From positions 1-64,000 of the forward strand of contig NZ_JAQGLB010000020.1 in NCBI RefSeq assembly GCF_027853965.1: a stretch of 64,000 nt of DNA. The letters are read 5' to 3'. The notes beneath the pieces are model-generated. The model saw only the letters and a program-made list of their open reading frames with translations, did no database searches and was not told the origin of the DNA. Below are positions 35,193-43,063 of the stretch, piece by piece (position 1 is the stretch's first letter; each line of letters opens with the position of its first letter). The DNA comes from Saccharopolyspora indica. GTDB taxonomy: Bacteria > Actinomycetota > Actinomycetes > Mycobacteriales > Pseudonocardiaceae. A program made the position numbers and the translations under genes.

Positions 35193-36371
35193 TCAGCGCT
35201 TGGCCGGGGGGAGGCCCAGGCCCACCGCGGCGACGATGTCGCGCTGCACCTCGTTGGTCCCGCCGCCGAAGGTCAGGATCAGCGAGGAGCGGTGCATCCG
35301 TTCGATGCGGCCGCGCAGGGCCGCGCCGGGCGAGCCGCGGCGGATGTGGGCCGCGCTGCCGAGGACCTCCATCAGCAGGCGGTAGGCCTCGGTGGCGAAC
35401 TCGGTGCCGAACACCTTCGTGGCCGATGCGGTGGCGGGCGCCGGGTGCCGCTCGACGGTGGTGGCGATCTTCCAGTTGACCAGCTTGAGGAACTCCGCAC
35501 CGGCGTGCGCGCGGGCCAGGTGGTGGCGCACCCACTCCTGGTCGATCACGCGCCGCCCGTCGGTGAGCCGCGTTTCCCGCGCCCACTCCAGGACTTCGTC
35601 CAGCGCGGAGCGCAGCGGGGCGGCCGAGGTGAGCGCCACGCGTTCGTGGTTGAGCTGGTTGGTGATCAGCGGCCAGCCCTCGTTCTCGGCGCCGACCAGC
35701 GCCGACGCGGGCACCCGCACGTCCTGGTAGTAGGTCGCGCTGGTGGTCGGCCCGGCGACGGTGTGCACCGGCGTCCAGGAGAAGCCGGGGGAGTCGGTGG
35801 GCACGATCAGGATGCTCAGCCCGCGGTGCTTCTTGGCCTCGCGGTCGGTGCGGCAGGCCAGCCAGACGTAATCGGCGTACTGGATCAGGCTGGTCCACAT
35901 CTTCTGGCCGTTGACCACGTACTCGTCGCCGTCGCGGTCGGCGGTGGTGCGCAGCGAGGCCAGGTCGGTGCCCGCTTCCGGCTCGGAGTAGCCGATCGCG
36001 AAGTGGATCTCTCCGGCGGCGATCTTGGGCAGGTAGTGGGCCTTCTGCTCCGGCGTGCCGTAGCGCATGATCGTCGGCGCGATGCTGTTGAGCGTCAGGA
36101 AGGGCACCGGGGCGCCCGCGACGGCCGCCTCGTCGGTGAAGATCAGCTGGTCGAGCGTGCTGCGGTTCTGCCCGCCGTACTCGGTCGGCCAGCCCAGCGC
36201 GAGCCATCCGTCGGCGCCCATCTGCCGCACGACCTGCCGGTAGGCCTCGCCGTCGCCGTAGTCGCCGTGCGCGGCCAGTTCCTCGCGGATCTCGGGCGTC
36301 ATGAGCTTGTCGAAGTAGCGCCGCAGCTCCTCGCGCAGCTCCTCCTGCTCGGACGTGTAGGCGATGCGCAT
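35193..36371 (-). CDS. fadE26: Acyl-CoA dehydrogenase subunit, FadE26 (ChsE4)-like
   Basis: A 392-residue acyl-CoA dehydrogenase: MRIAYTSEQEELREELRRYF, GWPTEYGGQNRSTLDQLIFT, AIGYSEPEAGTDLASLRTTA, VVNGQKMWTSLIQYADYVWL and TFGGGTNEVQRDIVA. The usual C-terminal catalytic Glu (EGT) is replaced by Gly here; NHERVALT mid-protein is where ChsE4-type enzymes place their base. ATG at 36371 has AGGAGGGG upstream; the frame runs on to 36671 without a start context. It is the first gene of the fadE26-fadE27-fadD17 run, 28 nt after a perfect KstR-like palindrome. Confidence 0.88.
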   Translation of the reverse strand: MRIAYTSEQEELREELRRYFDKLMTPEIREELAAHGDYGDGEAYRQVVRQMGADGWLALGWPTEYGGQNRSTLDQLIFTDEAAVAGAPVPFLTLNSIAPTIMRYGTPEQKAHYLPKIAAGEIHFAIGYSEPEAGTDLASLRTTADRDGDEYVVNGQKMWTSLIQYADYVWLACRTDREAKKHRGLSILIVPTDSPGFSWTPVHTVAGPTTSATYYQDVRVPASALVGAENEGWPLITNQLNHERVALTSAAPLRSALDEVLEWARETRLTDGRRVIDQEWVRHHLARAHAGAEFLKLVNWKIATTVERHPAPATASATKVFGTEFATEAYRLLMEVLGSAAHIRRGSPGAALRGRIERMHRSSLILTFGGGTNEVQRDIVAAVGLGLPPAKR

Positions 36372-36398
36372 GCACCCCTCCTGCGATCGGCAGTGTGC

Positions 36399-36412
36399 TG
36401 AAACATGTTTCA
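36399..36412. promoter_or_regulatory. KstR-like operator upstream of fadE26 (perfect palindrome)
   Basis: TGAAACATGTTTCA is a fully symmetrical 14-mer and fits TnnAACnnGTTnnA at every position. It is the best copy in the window and sits in front of fadE26. Confidence 0.72.
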
Positions 36413-36488
36413 ACAACCATAAGCCCGGCGGGGTGCTCAGGTCGACAAGTCGCTCGTGGGATGGGTGGTGTCGTCCGGATTTCCGGCG

Positions 36489-36502
36489 CGGAACGAGTTC
36501 TA
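36489..36502. promoter_or_regulatory. KstR-like site in the fadE26/SDR divergent region
   Basis: CGGAACGAGTTCTA matches the consensus except the first base. It is one of four such sites in a 458-bp gap. Confidence 0.5.
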
Positions 36503-36599
36503 GGGTGCGGCGAAGGGGTGAGATCGCACCGAACGGAGCAGTGACGTTCGCTCGAACGGCTCGTTGATCAGCCGAGCGGATCGCCCTGGCGGATCTCGG

Positions 36600-36613
36600 T
36601 AGAACTGGTTGCA
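36600..36613. promoter_or_regulatory. KstR-like site in the fadE26/SDR divergent region
   Basis: TAGAACTGGTTGCA fits TnnAACnnGTTnnA at all fixed positions, though its outer dyad symmetry is weak. Confidence 0.45.
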
Positions 36614-36676
36614 CGATCCACGACGTGGATCGATCGGAAATCAGCAAGGTTTTTCCCGCCGGTCTTGCCACTGTGA

Positions 36677-36690
36677 AAGAACACGTTCTA
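36677..36690. promoter_or_regulatory. KstR-like operator upstream of the SDR-ALDH-SDR-mce4 run
   Basis: AAGAACACGTTCTA matches all but the first base and has a perfect GAACACGTTC-type core with TAG at its right. It is 140 nt upstream of the SDR gene that begins the long run into mce4. Confidence 0.6.
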
Positions 36691-36829
36691 GTGTGTTGCG
36701 AGTTACAGTCCCGGATCCCTCGGTGAGGTGACCAACCGGTGAAGGTGGCGGTTCTCGAGCAGGCCGGCCGTGGGGCCGGCGCCTGCGCGTCCGCCGGATC
36801 GTGATCTTCGACTGAAGCTAGGAGTGGTG

Positions 36830-37714
36830 GTGCGGAGTCTGGAGGGCAAGGTCGCGGTCGTCACCGGGGCGGGTGCCGGGCTGGGGCGGGCGGAAGCGCT
36901 CGCGCTGGCCGGAGCCGGAGCCGAGGTGGTGGTCAACGACGTCGGCGAACGCGCCGCGGACGTGGTGGCCGAGATCGAGGAGGCCGGTGGCAAGGCCGTC
37001 GCGGTGCTCGGGGACGTCTCGTCCAGCACGACCGCCGAGGAGCTGGTGTCCACCGCGGTGCAGCGCTTCGGCGGACTGCACGTGGTGGTGAACAACGCCG
37101 GCGTGCTGCGCGACCGGATGCTGTTCAAGATGGCCGACCAGGAGTGGGACGACGTGGTCCGCGTCCACCTGCGCGGCCACTTCCTGCTGTCCCGCAACGC
37201 CGCCGCGTTCTGGCGCGACCAGTACAAGCAGGACGGCACCACGTACGGCAGCGTGATCAACACCGCCTCGGAGGCCTTCCTGCTCGGTGCCGCGGCACAA
37301 CCGAACTACGCCGCGGCCAAAGCCGGGATCGCCGCGCTCACCGTGTCCACCGCGCGCGCCCTCGCGCGAATGGGCGTGCGCGCCAACGCGATCTGCCCGC
37401 GAGCTCGCACGGCCATGACCGAGGGGGTCTTCGGCCCGGCGCCGGAGGACGGCGTCGATCCGCTGTCGACGGATCACGTGGCACCGCTGGTCGCCTACCT
37501 CGCTTCGCCCGCGGCCGAGCGGATCAGCGGGCAGGTCTTCGTCGTGCACAGCGGGATGATCGCGCTCATGGCCGCCCCGGTGGTCGAGCAGCGCTTCGAC
37601 ACCAGCGGTCCGCTGTGGACGGAGGACGAACTGGCGGGCACCGTCGGCGCCTACTTCGCCGACCGCGACCCGGAGCGCAACTTCTCCGCGACCGAACTTC
37701 TCTCCCTCCCCTAG
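36830..37714 (+). CDS. SDR-family oxidoreductase, hydroxysteroid-dehydrogenase-like
   Basis: A 294-residue short-chain dehydrogenase of the Mfe2/Hsd4A-like type: GKVAVVTGAGAGLGRAEALA, EVVVNDVGERAADVVAEIEE, VVVNNAGVLRDRMLFKMADQ, and catalytic PNYAAAKAG. Three GTG codons are in tandem (36824, 36827, 36830); the last has AGGAG at the right distance. In M. tuberculosis the Rv3502c SDR (Hsd4A) lies directly upstream of yrbE4A and oxidises 3-hydroxyacyl steroid-CoAs. This gene heads the run to mce4 and may hold that role, but another SDR (39276) sits even closer to yrbE4A. Confidence 0.85.
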   Translation: MRSLEGKVAVVTGAGAGLGRAEALALAGAGAEVVVNDVGERAADVVAEIEEAGGKAVAVLGDVSSSTTAEELVSTAVQRFGGLHVVVNNAGVLRDRMLFKMADQEWDDVVRVHLRGHFLLSRNAAAFWRDQYKQDGTTYGSVINTASEAFLLGAAAQPNYAAAKAGIAALTVSTARALARMGVRANAICPRARTAMTEGVFGPAPEDGVDPLSTDHVAPLVAYLASPAAERISGQVFVVHSGMIALMAAPVVEQRFDTSGPLWTEDELAGTVGAYFADRDPERNFSATELLSLP

Positions 37715-37765
37715 GGAGGAGCCCCCCGAAACCAGCTGGAACCGCCGCGCAGGGAGGACTTCCGA

Positions 37766-39274
37766 ATGGCGCTGACCGTGCAGCAGCACCGCGACGCTGC
37801 TGGGCTCAAGGACGGATTGCTGCTGGTCGACGGCCAGTGGCGGCAGGCCCGCGCGGGCCGCACCTGGACCCACCACCACCCGGCGACCGGAGAGGTCGTC
37901 GGCGACATCGCCGTCGCCGGTGCCGAAGACGTCGACGAAGCGGTGCGGGCCGCCCGTCGCGCGTTCGACGAGGGCCCGTGGCCTGCGATGCGGGTGGGCG
38001 AGCGCTCCCGGCTGCTGCGCCGGTGCTCCGACCTGCTCCGGGACAACGCCGAGGACCTGCGGGCGCGGCAGGCGCTGGACAACAGCGTGCCGCTGTCGTT
38101 CGCCACCGTCTACGCGGGTTCGGTCGACGTGGCCGCCGACGTCTTCGACCACCACGCCGGGTGGATCGACAAGGCCGGTGGCGAGACGTTCCCGCCGTAC
38201 CAGGGCGGCGACCACCTCGCGATGACGCTGCGCGAACCGGTCGGCGTGGTGGCCGCGGTGCTGCCGTGGAACGCGCCGTTCCTGCTGTTCGCGCAGAAGG
38301 TCGCGCCCGCGCTGGCGGCCGGGTGCACGGTGGTGGTCAAACCCTCCGAGTACGCCACGTTCAGCGTGCTGCGGATGGTGGAACTGCTGCAGGAGGCCGG
38401 GATCCCGGACGGCGTGGTCAACGTCGTCACCGGCCCCGGCGACCCGACCGGCGAAGCGCTGATCACCCACCCGCAGGTGGACAAGGTCAGCTTCACCGGC
38501 AGCCGCGAGGTGGGCCGCCGGGTCGTCGAGGCCTCGGCGGGCACCATGAAGCGGGTGTCGCTGGAGCTCGGCGGCAAGAGCCCGGCGATCGTGTTCCCGG
38601 ACGGTGACGTCGGGCTGGCGGGCATGACCGCGATGGGCATGGTCACCCTCGGGCTGTCCGGGCAGGCCTGCGTCGCGACCACCCGGGCGCTGGTGCACCG
38701 CGACGCCTACGACGAGTTCATCGGCGCCGCCGAGCTGATCGCCGGTTCGGTGACCTACGGCGACCCGTTCGACCCCGGCGTGCTGTCCGCGCCGCTGATC
38801 AACCAGCGCCAGCTGGAGCGGGTGCTCGGCTTCATCGAGCAGGGCCAGCGGGAAGGCGCGCGGCTGGTCACCGGCGGCGCGCGCGGCGACGGCGACCTGA
38901 GCGCCGGGAACTTCGTGCAGCCGACCATCTTCGCCGACGCGACCAACTCGATGACCGTCGCGCAGCAGGAGATCTTCGGCCCGGTGCTGACCGTGGTGCC
39001 CTTCGACGACGAGGACGAGGCGGTGCGGCTGGCCAACGACACCGAGTACGGCCTCGGCGCCGGGGTGTACACCAAGGACGTGCAGCGGGCGTTCCGGGTG
39101 GCCAAGCGGATCCGGGCGGGCACGGTCGGGATCAACGGGTTCCAGGTGGAGCCGCACCTGCCCTTCGGCGGGTACAAGCAGTCCGGGCTCGGCAGGGAGG
39201 GCGGCCGATCGGCCTACGAGGCCTATACCGAGCTCAAGACCGTGTTGCTGCCGCTGACCGATGAGTTGATGTGA
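37766..39274 (+). CDS. Aldehyde dehydrogenase
   Basis: A 502-residue NAD(P)-dependent aldehyde dehydrogenase: VLPWNAPFLLFAQKVAPALA, TVVVKPSEYATFSVLRM, FTGSREVGRRV, the general base LELGGKSPAIV and nucleophile SGQACVATTR, then QQEIFGPVLTVVPFDDEDEA and LPFGGYKQSGLGREGG. ATG follows GGGAGGACTTCCGA-type sequence. It lies in a KstR-linked run between two SDRs. A natural role is oxidation of a side-chain aldehyde made by CYP125 (C26 aldehyde) or of propanal from retro-aldol cleavage; no direct evidence selects one. Start overlaps nothing; the next gene begins 1 nt after its stop. Confidence 0.88.
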   Translation: MALTVQQHRDAAGLKDGLLLVDGQWRQARAGRTWTHHHPATGEVVGDIAVAGAEDVDEAVRAARRAFDEGPWPAMRVGERSRLLRRCSDLLRDNAEDLRARQALDNSVPLSFATVYAGSVDVAADVFDHHAGWIDKAGGETFPPYQGGDHLAMTLREPVGVVAAVLPWNAPFLLFAQKVAPALAAGCTVVVKPSEYATFSVLRMVELLQEAGIPDGVVNVVTGPGDPTGEALITHPQVDKVSFTGSREVGRRVVEASAGTMKRVSLELGGKSPAIVFPDGDVGLAGMTAMGMVTLGLSGQACVATTRALVHRDAYDEFIGAAELIAGSVTYGDPFDPGVLSAPLINQRQLERVLGFIEQGQREGARLVTGGARGDGDLSAGNFVQPTIFADATNSMTVAQQEIFGPVLTVVPFDDEDEAVRLANDTEYGLGAGVYTKDVQRAFRVAKRIRAGTVGINGFQVEPHLPFGGYKQSGLGREGGRSAYEAYTELKTVLLPLTDELM

Positions 39275-39275
39275 C

Positions 39276-40022
39276 ATGAGGCTGACGGGAAAGGTCGCGA
39301 TCATCACCGGCGCGGCGCGCGGGCAGGGCGCGGCGGCGGCACGGCGGTTCGTCGAAGAGGGCGCGCGCGTGCTGATCGCCGACGTGGCCGACGAGGCGGG
39401 CAAGGCGCTGGCCGACGAGCTCGGTGAGAACGCCGTCTACCAGCACCTGGACGTCAGCTCCGAGGACGACTGGGTCGACGCGGTGCGCGCGGCGGGCGAG
39501 CTGGGCCGCATCGAGGTGCTGGTGAACAACGCCGGGGTGCTGCACTTCTCGGAGCTGGCCGACACCAGCCTGGCCGACTACGAGCGGGTGATCCGGGTCA
39601 ACCAGATCGGCACCTTCCTGGGCATGCGGGAGGTGATCCCGGCGATGTCCGACGGCGGCGGCTCCATCATCAACGTGTCCTCCGTGGAGGGTCTGGGCGG
39701 GATGCCGCTGCTGGTGGCCTACTCGGCGAGCAAGTTCGCCATCCGCGGCATGACCAAGGTGGCGGCGATGGAGCTGGGCAAGCGCGGCATCCGGGTCAAC
39801 TCGGTGCACCCGGGCGCGATCGACACCCAGATGATCCCCGACGCGGTGGGCGGGCCGGTGCCGATGGAGCACGTCGGCGAGCGGGTCGCGCTCGGCAGGG
39901 TCGGGCAGCCGTCGGAGATCGCGGACCTGGTGGTGTTCCTGGCCAGCGACGAGAGCTCTTACTGCACCGGCGCGGAGTTCGTCGCCGACGGCGGTGCGAC
40001 GGCAACGCACTCGCTCGCCTGA
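39276..40022 (+). CDS. SDR-family 3-alpha/20-beta-hydroxysteroid dehydrogenase-like protein
   Basis: A 248-residue classical SDR resembling FabG3 (20-beta-HSD): MRLTGKVAIITGAARGQGAA, LIADVADEAGKALADELGE, VLVNNAGVLHFSELADTSLA, SSVEGLGGMPLLVAYSASK with the Tyr-Lys pair, and SSYCTGAEFVADGGATATH. The start is 1 nt past the ALDH stop, so the genes are cotranscribed. It probably interconverts steroid hydroxyl and keto groups, such as 3-beta-hydroxy to 3-keto or a side-chain hydroxyl. A hairpin repeat at 40034 separates it from yrbE4A. Confidence 0.87.
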   Translation: MRLTGKVAIITGAARGQGAAAARRFVEEGARVLIADVADEAGKALADELGENAVYQHLDVSSEDDWVDAVRAAGELGRIEVLVNNAGVLHFSELADTSLADYERVIRVNQIGTFLGMREVIPAMSDGGGSIINVSSVEGLGGMPLLVAYSASKFAIRGMTKVAAMELGKRGIRVNSVHPGAIDTQMIPDAVGGPVPMEHVGERVALGRVGQPSEIADLVVFLASDESSYCTGAEFVADGGATATHSLA

Positions 40023-40033
40023 ACGGGCGGTGA

Positions 40034-40080
40034 GTGAAGGGCACCTTTGACCGACTTACTTGGGGAAAGGTGCCCTTCGC
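40034..40080. repeat. GTGAAGGGCACC hairpin repeat, copy 5
   Basis: GTGAAGGGCACCTTT faces AAAGGTGCCCTTCGC, with inner stem CCGA/TTGG around CTTAC. It lies between the SDR stop and the yrbE4A ribosome site, inside a same-direction run, so it may attenuate transcription into mce4 or stabilise one side of the message. Confidence 0.72.
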
Positions 40081-40111
40081 CCCGGATCAACGCGGATCGG
40101 GAGGTGACCAG

Positions 40112-40891
40112 ATGGCGGTGCGCAGCGCTGGTGCGGGCGCGTTCGCCCAGGTCGGACGGATCGCGACGCTGGCGTGGGAGGTGCTGCGGCTCATGCCGCG
40201 GCGGCCCTTCCAGGTCCGCGAGTGCATCCAGCAGGCGTGGTTCTTCGCCAGCGTGACGATCCTGCCCACCGCGCTGGTGGCCATCCCCTTCGGCGCGGTC
40301 ATCGCGATGCAGCTCGGGTCGCTGACCCAGCAGATCGGGGCGCAGTCGTTCACCGGCGCGGCCAGCGCGCTGGCCATCCTCCAGCAGGCCAGCCCGCTGA
40401 TCACCGCGCTGCTGGTGGCCGGGGCAGGCGGATCCGCGATGTGCGCGGACATCGGGGCGCGCACCATCCGCGAGGAGATCGACGCGCTGCAGGTGCTCGG
40501 CGTCTCGCCGATCCACCGGCTGATCGTGCCCAGGGTGGTCGGCGCGATGCTGGTCGCGCTGCTGCTCAACGGGATGGTCAGCGTCGTCGGCGTGATGGGC
40601 GGCTACTTCTTCAACGTGATCCTGCAGGGCGGCACCCCGGGTGCCTACCTGGCCAGCTTCAACGCGCTCGCCCAGCTGCCGGACCTGTGGATCAGCGAGT
40701 TCAAGGCGCTGCTGTACGGGTTCGTGGCGGGCGTCGTCGCCGCCTACCGGGGGCTCAACCCGTCCGGCGGGCCCAAGGGCGTGGGCGACGCGGTCAACCA
40801 GGCGGTGGTGATCACCTTCCTGCTGCTGTTCCTGATCAACCTGGTGCTCACCGGGATCTACCTGCAACTCGTGCCACCGAAGGGGTTGTGA
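40112..40891 (+). CDS. yrbE4A: Mce4-associated permease YrbE4A
   Basis: A 259-residue MlaE/YrbE permease: QAWFFASVTILPTALVAIPF, QLGSLTQQIGAQSFTGAASA, the conserved cytosolic loop CADIGARTIREEIDALQVLG with EEIDAL, and three or more membrane helices after it. The ATG has GGGAGGTGA eight bases upstream; an upstream in-frame start would read through the hairpin. With YrbE4B it forms the membrane core of the Mce4 sterol importer, which is powered by an MceG ATPase not found here. Confidence 0.93.
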   Translation: MAVRSAGAGAFAQVGRIATLAWEVLRLMPRRPFQVRECIQQAWFFASVTILPTALVAIPFGAVIAMQLGSLTQQIGAQSFTGAASALAILQQASPLITALLVAGAGGSAMCADIGARTIREEIDALQVLGVSPIHRLIVPRVVGAMLVALLLNGMVSVVGVMGGYFFNVILQGGTPGAYLASFNALAQLPDLWISEFKALLYGFVAGVVAAYRGLNPSGGPKGVGDAVNQAVVITFLLLFLINLVLTGIYLQLVPPKGL

Positions 40892-40895
40892 GCCG

Positions 40896-41750
40896 ATGGC
40901 CGTCGTCGATCCGGTCGCCGCCTCCCCGGCGCGCAACCAGTTCCTGCGCGGACCCGGGGACGCGCTCGCGGGCCTGGGCTGGCAGCTCTCGTTCTACCTG
41001 CGCGCCCTCGCGCTGGCCCCGGTCACGCTGCGCCGCTACTCGCGGGAGACCGCGCGGCTGCTGACCGAGGTGGTGTTCGGCAGCGGGGCGCTGGCCGTCA
41101 TCGGCGGCACCCTCGGCGTGATGATCGGCATGACCGTGGCCACCGGCGCGGTGGTCGGCCTGCAGGGCTACTCCTCGCTGGACCAGCTGGGCACCTCCGC
41201 GCTGACCGGCTTCATCGCCGCCTACTTCGACACCCGCGAGGTCGCGCCGCTGGCCGCGGGCCTGGCGCTGTCGGCGACCGTGGGCTGCGGGTTCACCGCG
41301 CAGCTGGGCGCGATGCGGATCTCCGACGAGATCGACGCGCTGGAGGTGATGGGCGTGCGGACCGTGCCGTACCTGGTGACCAGCCGGGTGATCGCCGGGG
41401 TGACCGCGGTGATCCCGCTGTACGTGGTGGGGCTGCTGGGCTCCTACTTCGCCTCCCGGCAGATCACCGTGTGGTTCTACGGCCAGTCGGCGGGCACCTA
41501 CGACCACTACTTCCACCTGTTCCTGCCGCCCGAGGACGTGCTGTGGTCCTTCGGGAAGGTGATCGTGTTCAGTCTCGCGGTGATCCTGACGCACTGCTAC
41601 TACGGCTACACCGCGCGCGGCGGGCCCGCCGGGGTCGGGATGGCGGTGGGCCGGGCGGTGCGCACCTCGATCGTGCTGATCTCGGTGCTGGACTTCTTCC
41701 TCAGCCTGGCCATCTGGGGTTCCACCACGACGGTTCGGATCTCCGGATGA
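40896..41750 (+). CDS. yrbE4B: Mce4-associated permease YrbE4B
   Basis: A 284-residue YrbE/MlaE permease: VIGGTLGVMIGMTVATGAVV, GLQGYSSLDQLGTSALTGF, GAMRISDEIDALEVMGVRTV (the EIDAL loop), PLYVVGLLGSYFASRQITVW and VIFVFSLAVILTHCYYGYTA-like helix. It is 4 nt from yrbE4A and its stop overlaps mce4A by 4 nt (ATGA). It pairs with YrbE4A to carry sterol from the Mce4 tunnel through the inner membrane. Confidence 0.93.
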   Translation: MAVVDPVAASPARNQFLRGPGDALAGLGWQLSFYLRALALAPVTLRRYSRETARLLTEVVFGSGALAVIGGTLGVMIGMTVATGAVVGLQGYSSLDQLGTSALTGFIAAYFDTREVAPLAAGLALSATVGCGFTAQLGAMRISDEIDALEVMGVRTVPYLVTSRVIAGVTAVIPLYVVGLLGSYFASRQITVWFYGQSAGTYDHYFHLFLPPEDVLWSFGKVIVFSLAVILTHCYYGYTARGGPAGVGMAVGRAVRTSIVLISVLDFFLSLAIWGSTTTVRISG

Positions 41751-43063
41751 ACGGGAACAGGCGCCGCTACCAGGCGCTCGGAGTGGCCTTCCTGGTCGCG
41801 GCCGGGATGTTCTTCGCGGGCACCATCGCGATGTACCGCAAGGCGTTCACGCCGGTGGTGGCGGTGAGCCTGGAGACCGACCGGATCGGCAACCAGATGC
41901 GCGTCGGCGCCGACGTCAAGGCGCGCGGTGTGGTGGTCGGCGAGGTCCGCGACGTGCGCGCGGTCGGCGACCACGCGGTGCTGGAGCTGGCGCTGAAACC
42001 GGACCAGGCCGAGCTGATCCCGGCGGGCGCGTCGGCGCGGCTGCTGCCCAAGACGCTGTTCGGCGAGCGCTACGTCGCGCTGCAGATCCCGGAGGGCGGC
42101 GGTTCGCAGGTGCTCGCCGACGGCGACGTGATCCCGCAGGACCGCAGCAGTTCGGCCATCGAGGTCGAGAAGGTGCTCGACGAGCTGATGCCGGTGCTGC
42201 AGGCGGTGCAGCCGGAGAAGCTGTCCACGACGCTGACCGCGGTGTCGACGGCGCTGGACGGCCGCGGCGAGCAGCTGGGCGACACGCTGGTGCAGCTGGA
42301 CAGCTACCTGGAGCGGCTCAACCCCTCGCTGCCGAAGCTGGAGTCGGTCATCGCCCGCATCGACGACGTGGCCGACACCTACTCCGAGGCGGTGCCGGAT
42401 CTGGCGCAGGCGCTGGGAGATCTGACCACCACCAGCCGGACGCTGGCCGAGCAGCGCACCCAGCTGCAGCACATGATCGGCAGCGTCACCACCAGCGCCG
42501 AGAGCCTCGACCGGTTCCTGGCCCTGAACAAGGACAACCTGATCAACCTGACCAGCAGCTCGCGGTCCACGTTGGAGCTGCTGGCCGAGTACTCGCCGCA
42601 GTACCCGTGCATGCTCAAGCAGTTCGCGGACTCCATCCCGACGGCCGAGGCGTCCTTCGGCAAGGGCACCGAGAACCCGGAGATCGCCAAGTTCACCATC
42701 GAGATCACCGGCAGCCGCGGCAAGTACCTGCCCGGCGTGGACGATCCGAAGTACCTGGACCAGCGGGGGCCGCGCTGCTACCCGTGGGTCGAGCCGCCGG
42801 ACACCTTCCCGCAGTACCCGCCGGGCGGTCCGGTGGAGGACGGCTCGACGTTCCCGGAACCGCCGCGCGACCGCGACGAGGTGTTCCCGTGGGCGTCCCC
42901 GGCGTCGACCACCCCGCAGTCGGTGGCCAACGCTCCGGCCGAGCGCGAGCTCCTCTCGACGCTGCTCGCCCCGCAGCTCGGCGTCGCCAGGGAGGACGTG
43001 CCGGGGTGGAGCGGGTTGCTGGTCGGGCCGGTCTACCGCGGGGCCGAGGTGGAGGTGAAATGA
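41747..43063 (+). CDS. mce4A: Mce-family sterol import protein Mce4A
   Basis: A 438-residue Mce protein. It has an N-terminal membrane anchor (ALGVAFLVAAGMFFAGTIAM), the MCE domain at ~35-115 (NQMRVGADVKARGVVVGEVR, LLPKTLFGERYVALQI), a long coiled-coil region (LEKVLDELMPVLQAVQPEKL style) and a Pro-rich C-terminal part after YPCMLKQF. ATG overlaps the yrbE4B stop. Position one in the mce4 set gives the A assignment. It forms part of the six-protein tunnel that shuttles sterols across the envelope. Confidence 0.93.
   Translation: MNGNRRRYQALGVAFLVAAGMFFAGTIAMYRKAFTPVVAVSLETDRIGNQMRVGADVKARGVVVGEVRDVRAVGDHAVLELALKPDQAELIPAGASARLLPKTLFGERYVALQIPEGGGSQVLADGDVIPQDRSSSAIEVEKVLDELMPVLQAVQPEKLSTTLTAVSTALDGRGEQLGDTLVQLDSYLERLNPSLPKLESVIARIDDVADTYSEAVPDLAQALGDLTTTSRTLAEQRTQLQHMIGSVTTSAESLDRFLALNKDNLINLTSSSRSTLELLAEYSPQYPCMLKQFADSIPTAEASFGKGTENPEIAKFTIEITGSRGKYLPGVDDPKYLDQRGPRCYPWVEPPDTFPQYPPGGPVEDGSTFPEPPRDRDEVFPWASPASTTPQSVANAPAERELLSTLLAPQLGVAREDVPGWSGLLVGPVYRGAEVEVK

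Larger units (their letters stand above)
36372..36829. other. Divergent control region with four KstR-like sites (458 bp)
   Basis: The gap between fadE26 and the SDR gene holds KstR-like sites at 36399, 36489, 36600 and 36677 and no convincing gene. Short readings exist but cross the sites. The spread of sites suggests at least two promoters, one per direction. Confidence 0.6.

Noticed and set aside
36818-39403. An 861-residue open frame antisense to the SDR and aldehyde dehydrogenase genes
   Set aside because: It covers two well-supported genes and shows only the codon-position bias expected of a shadow frame.
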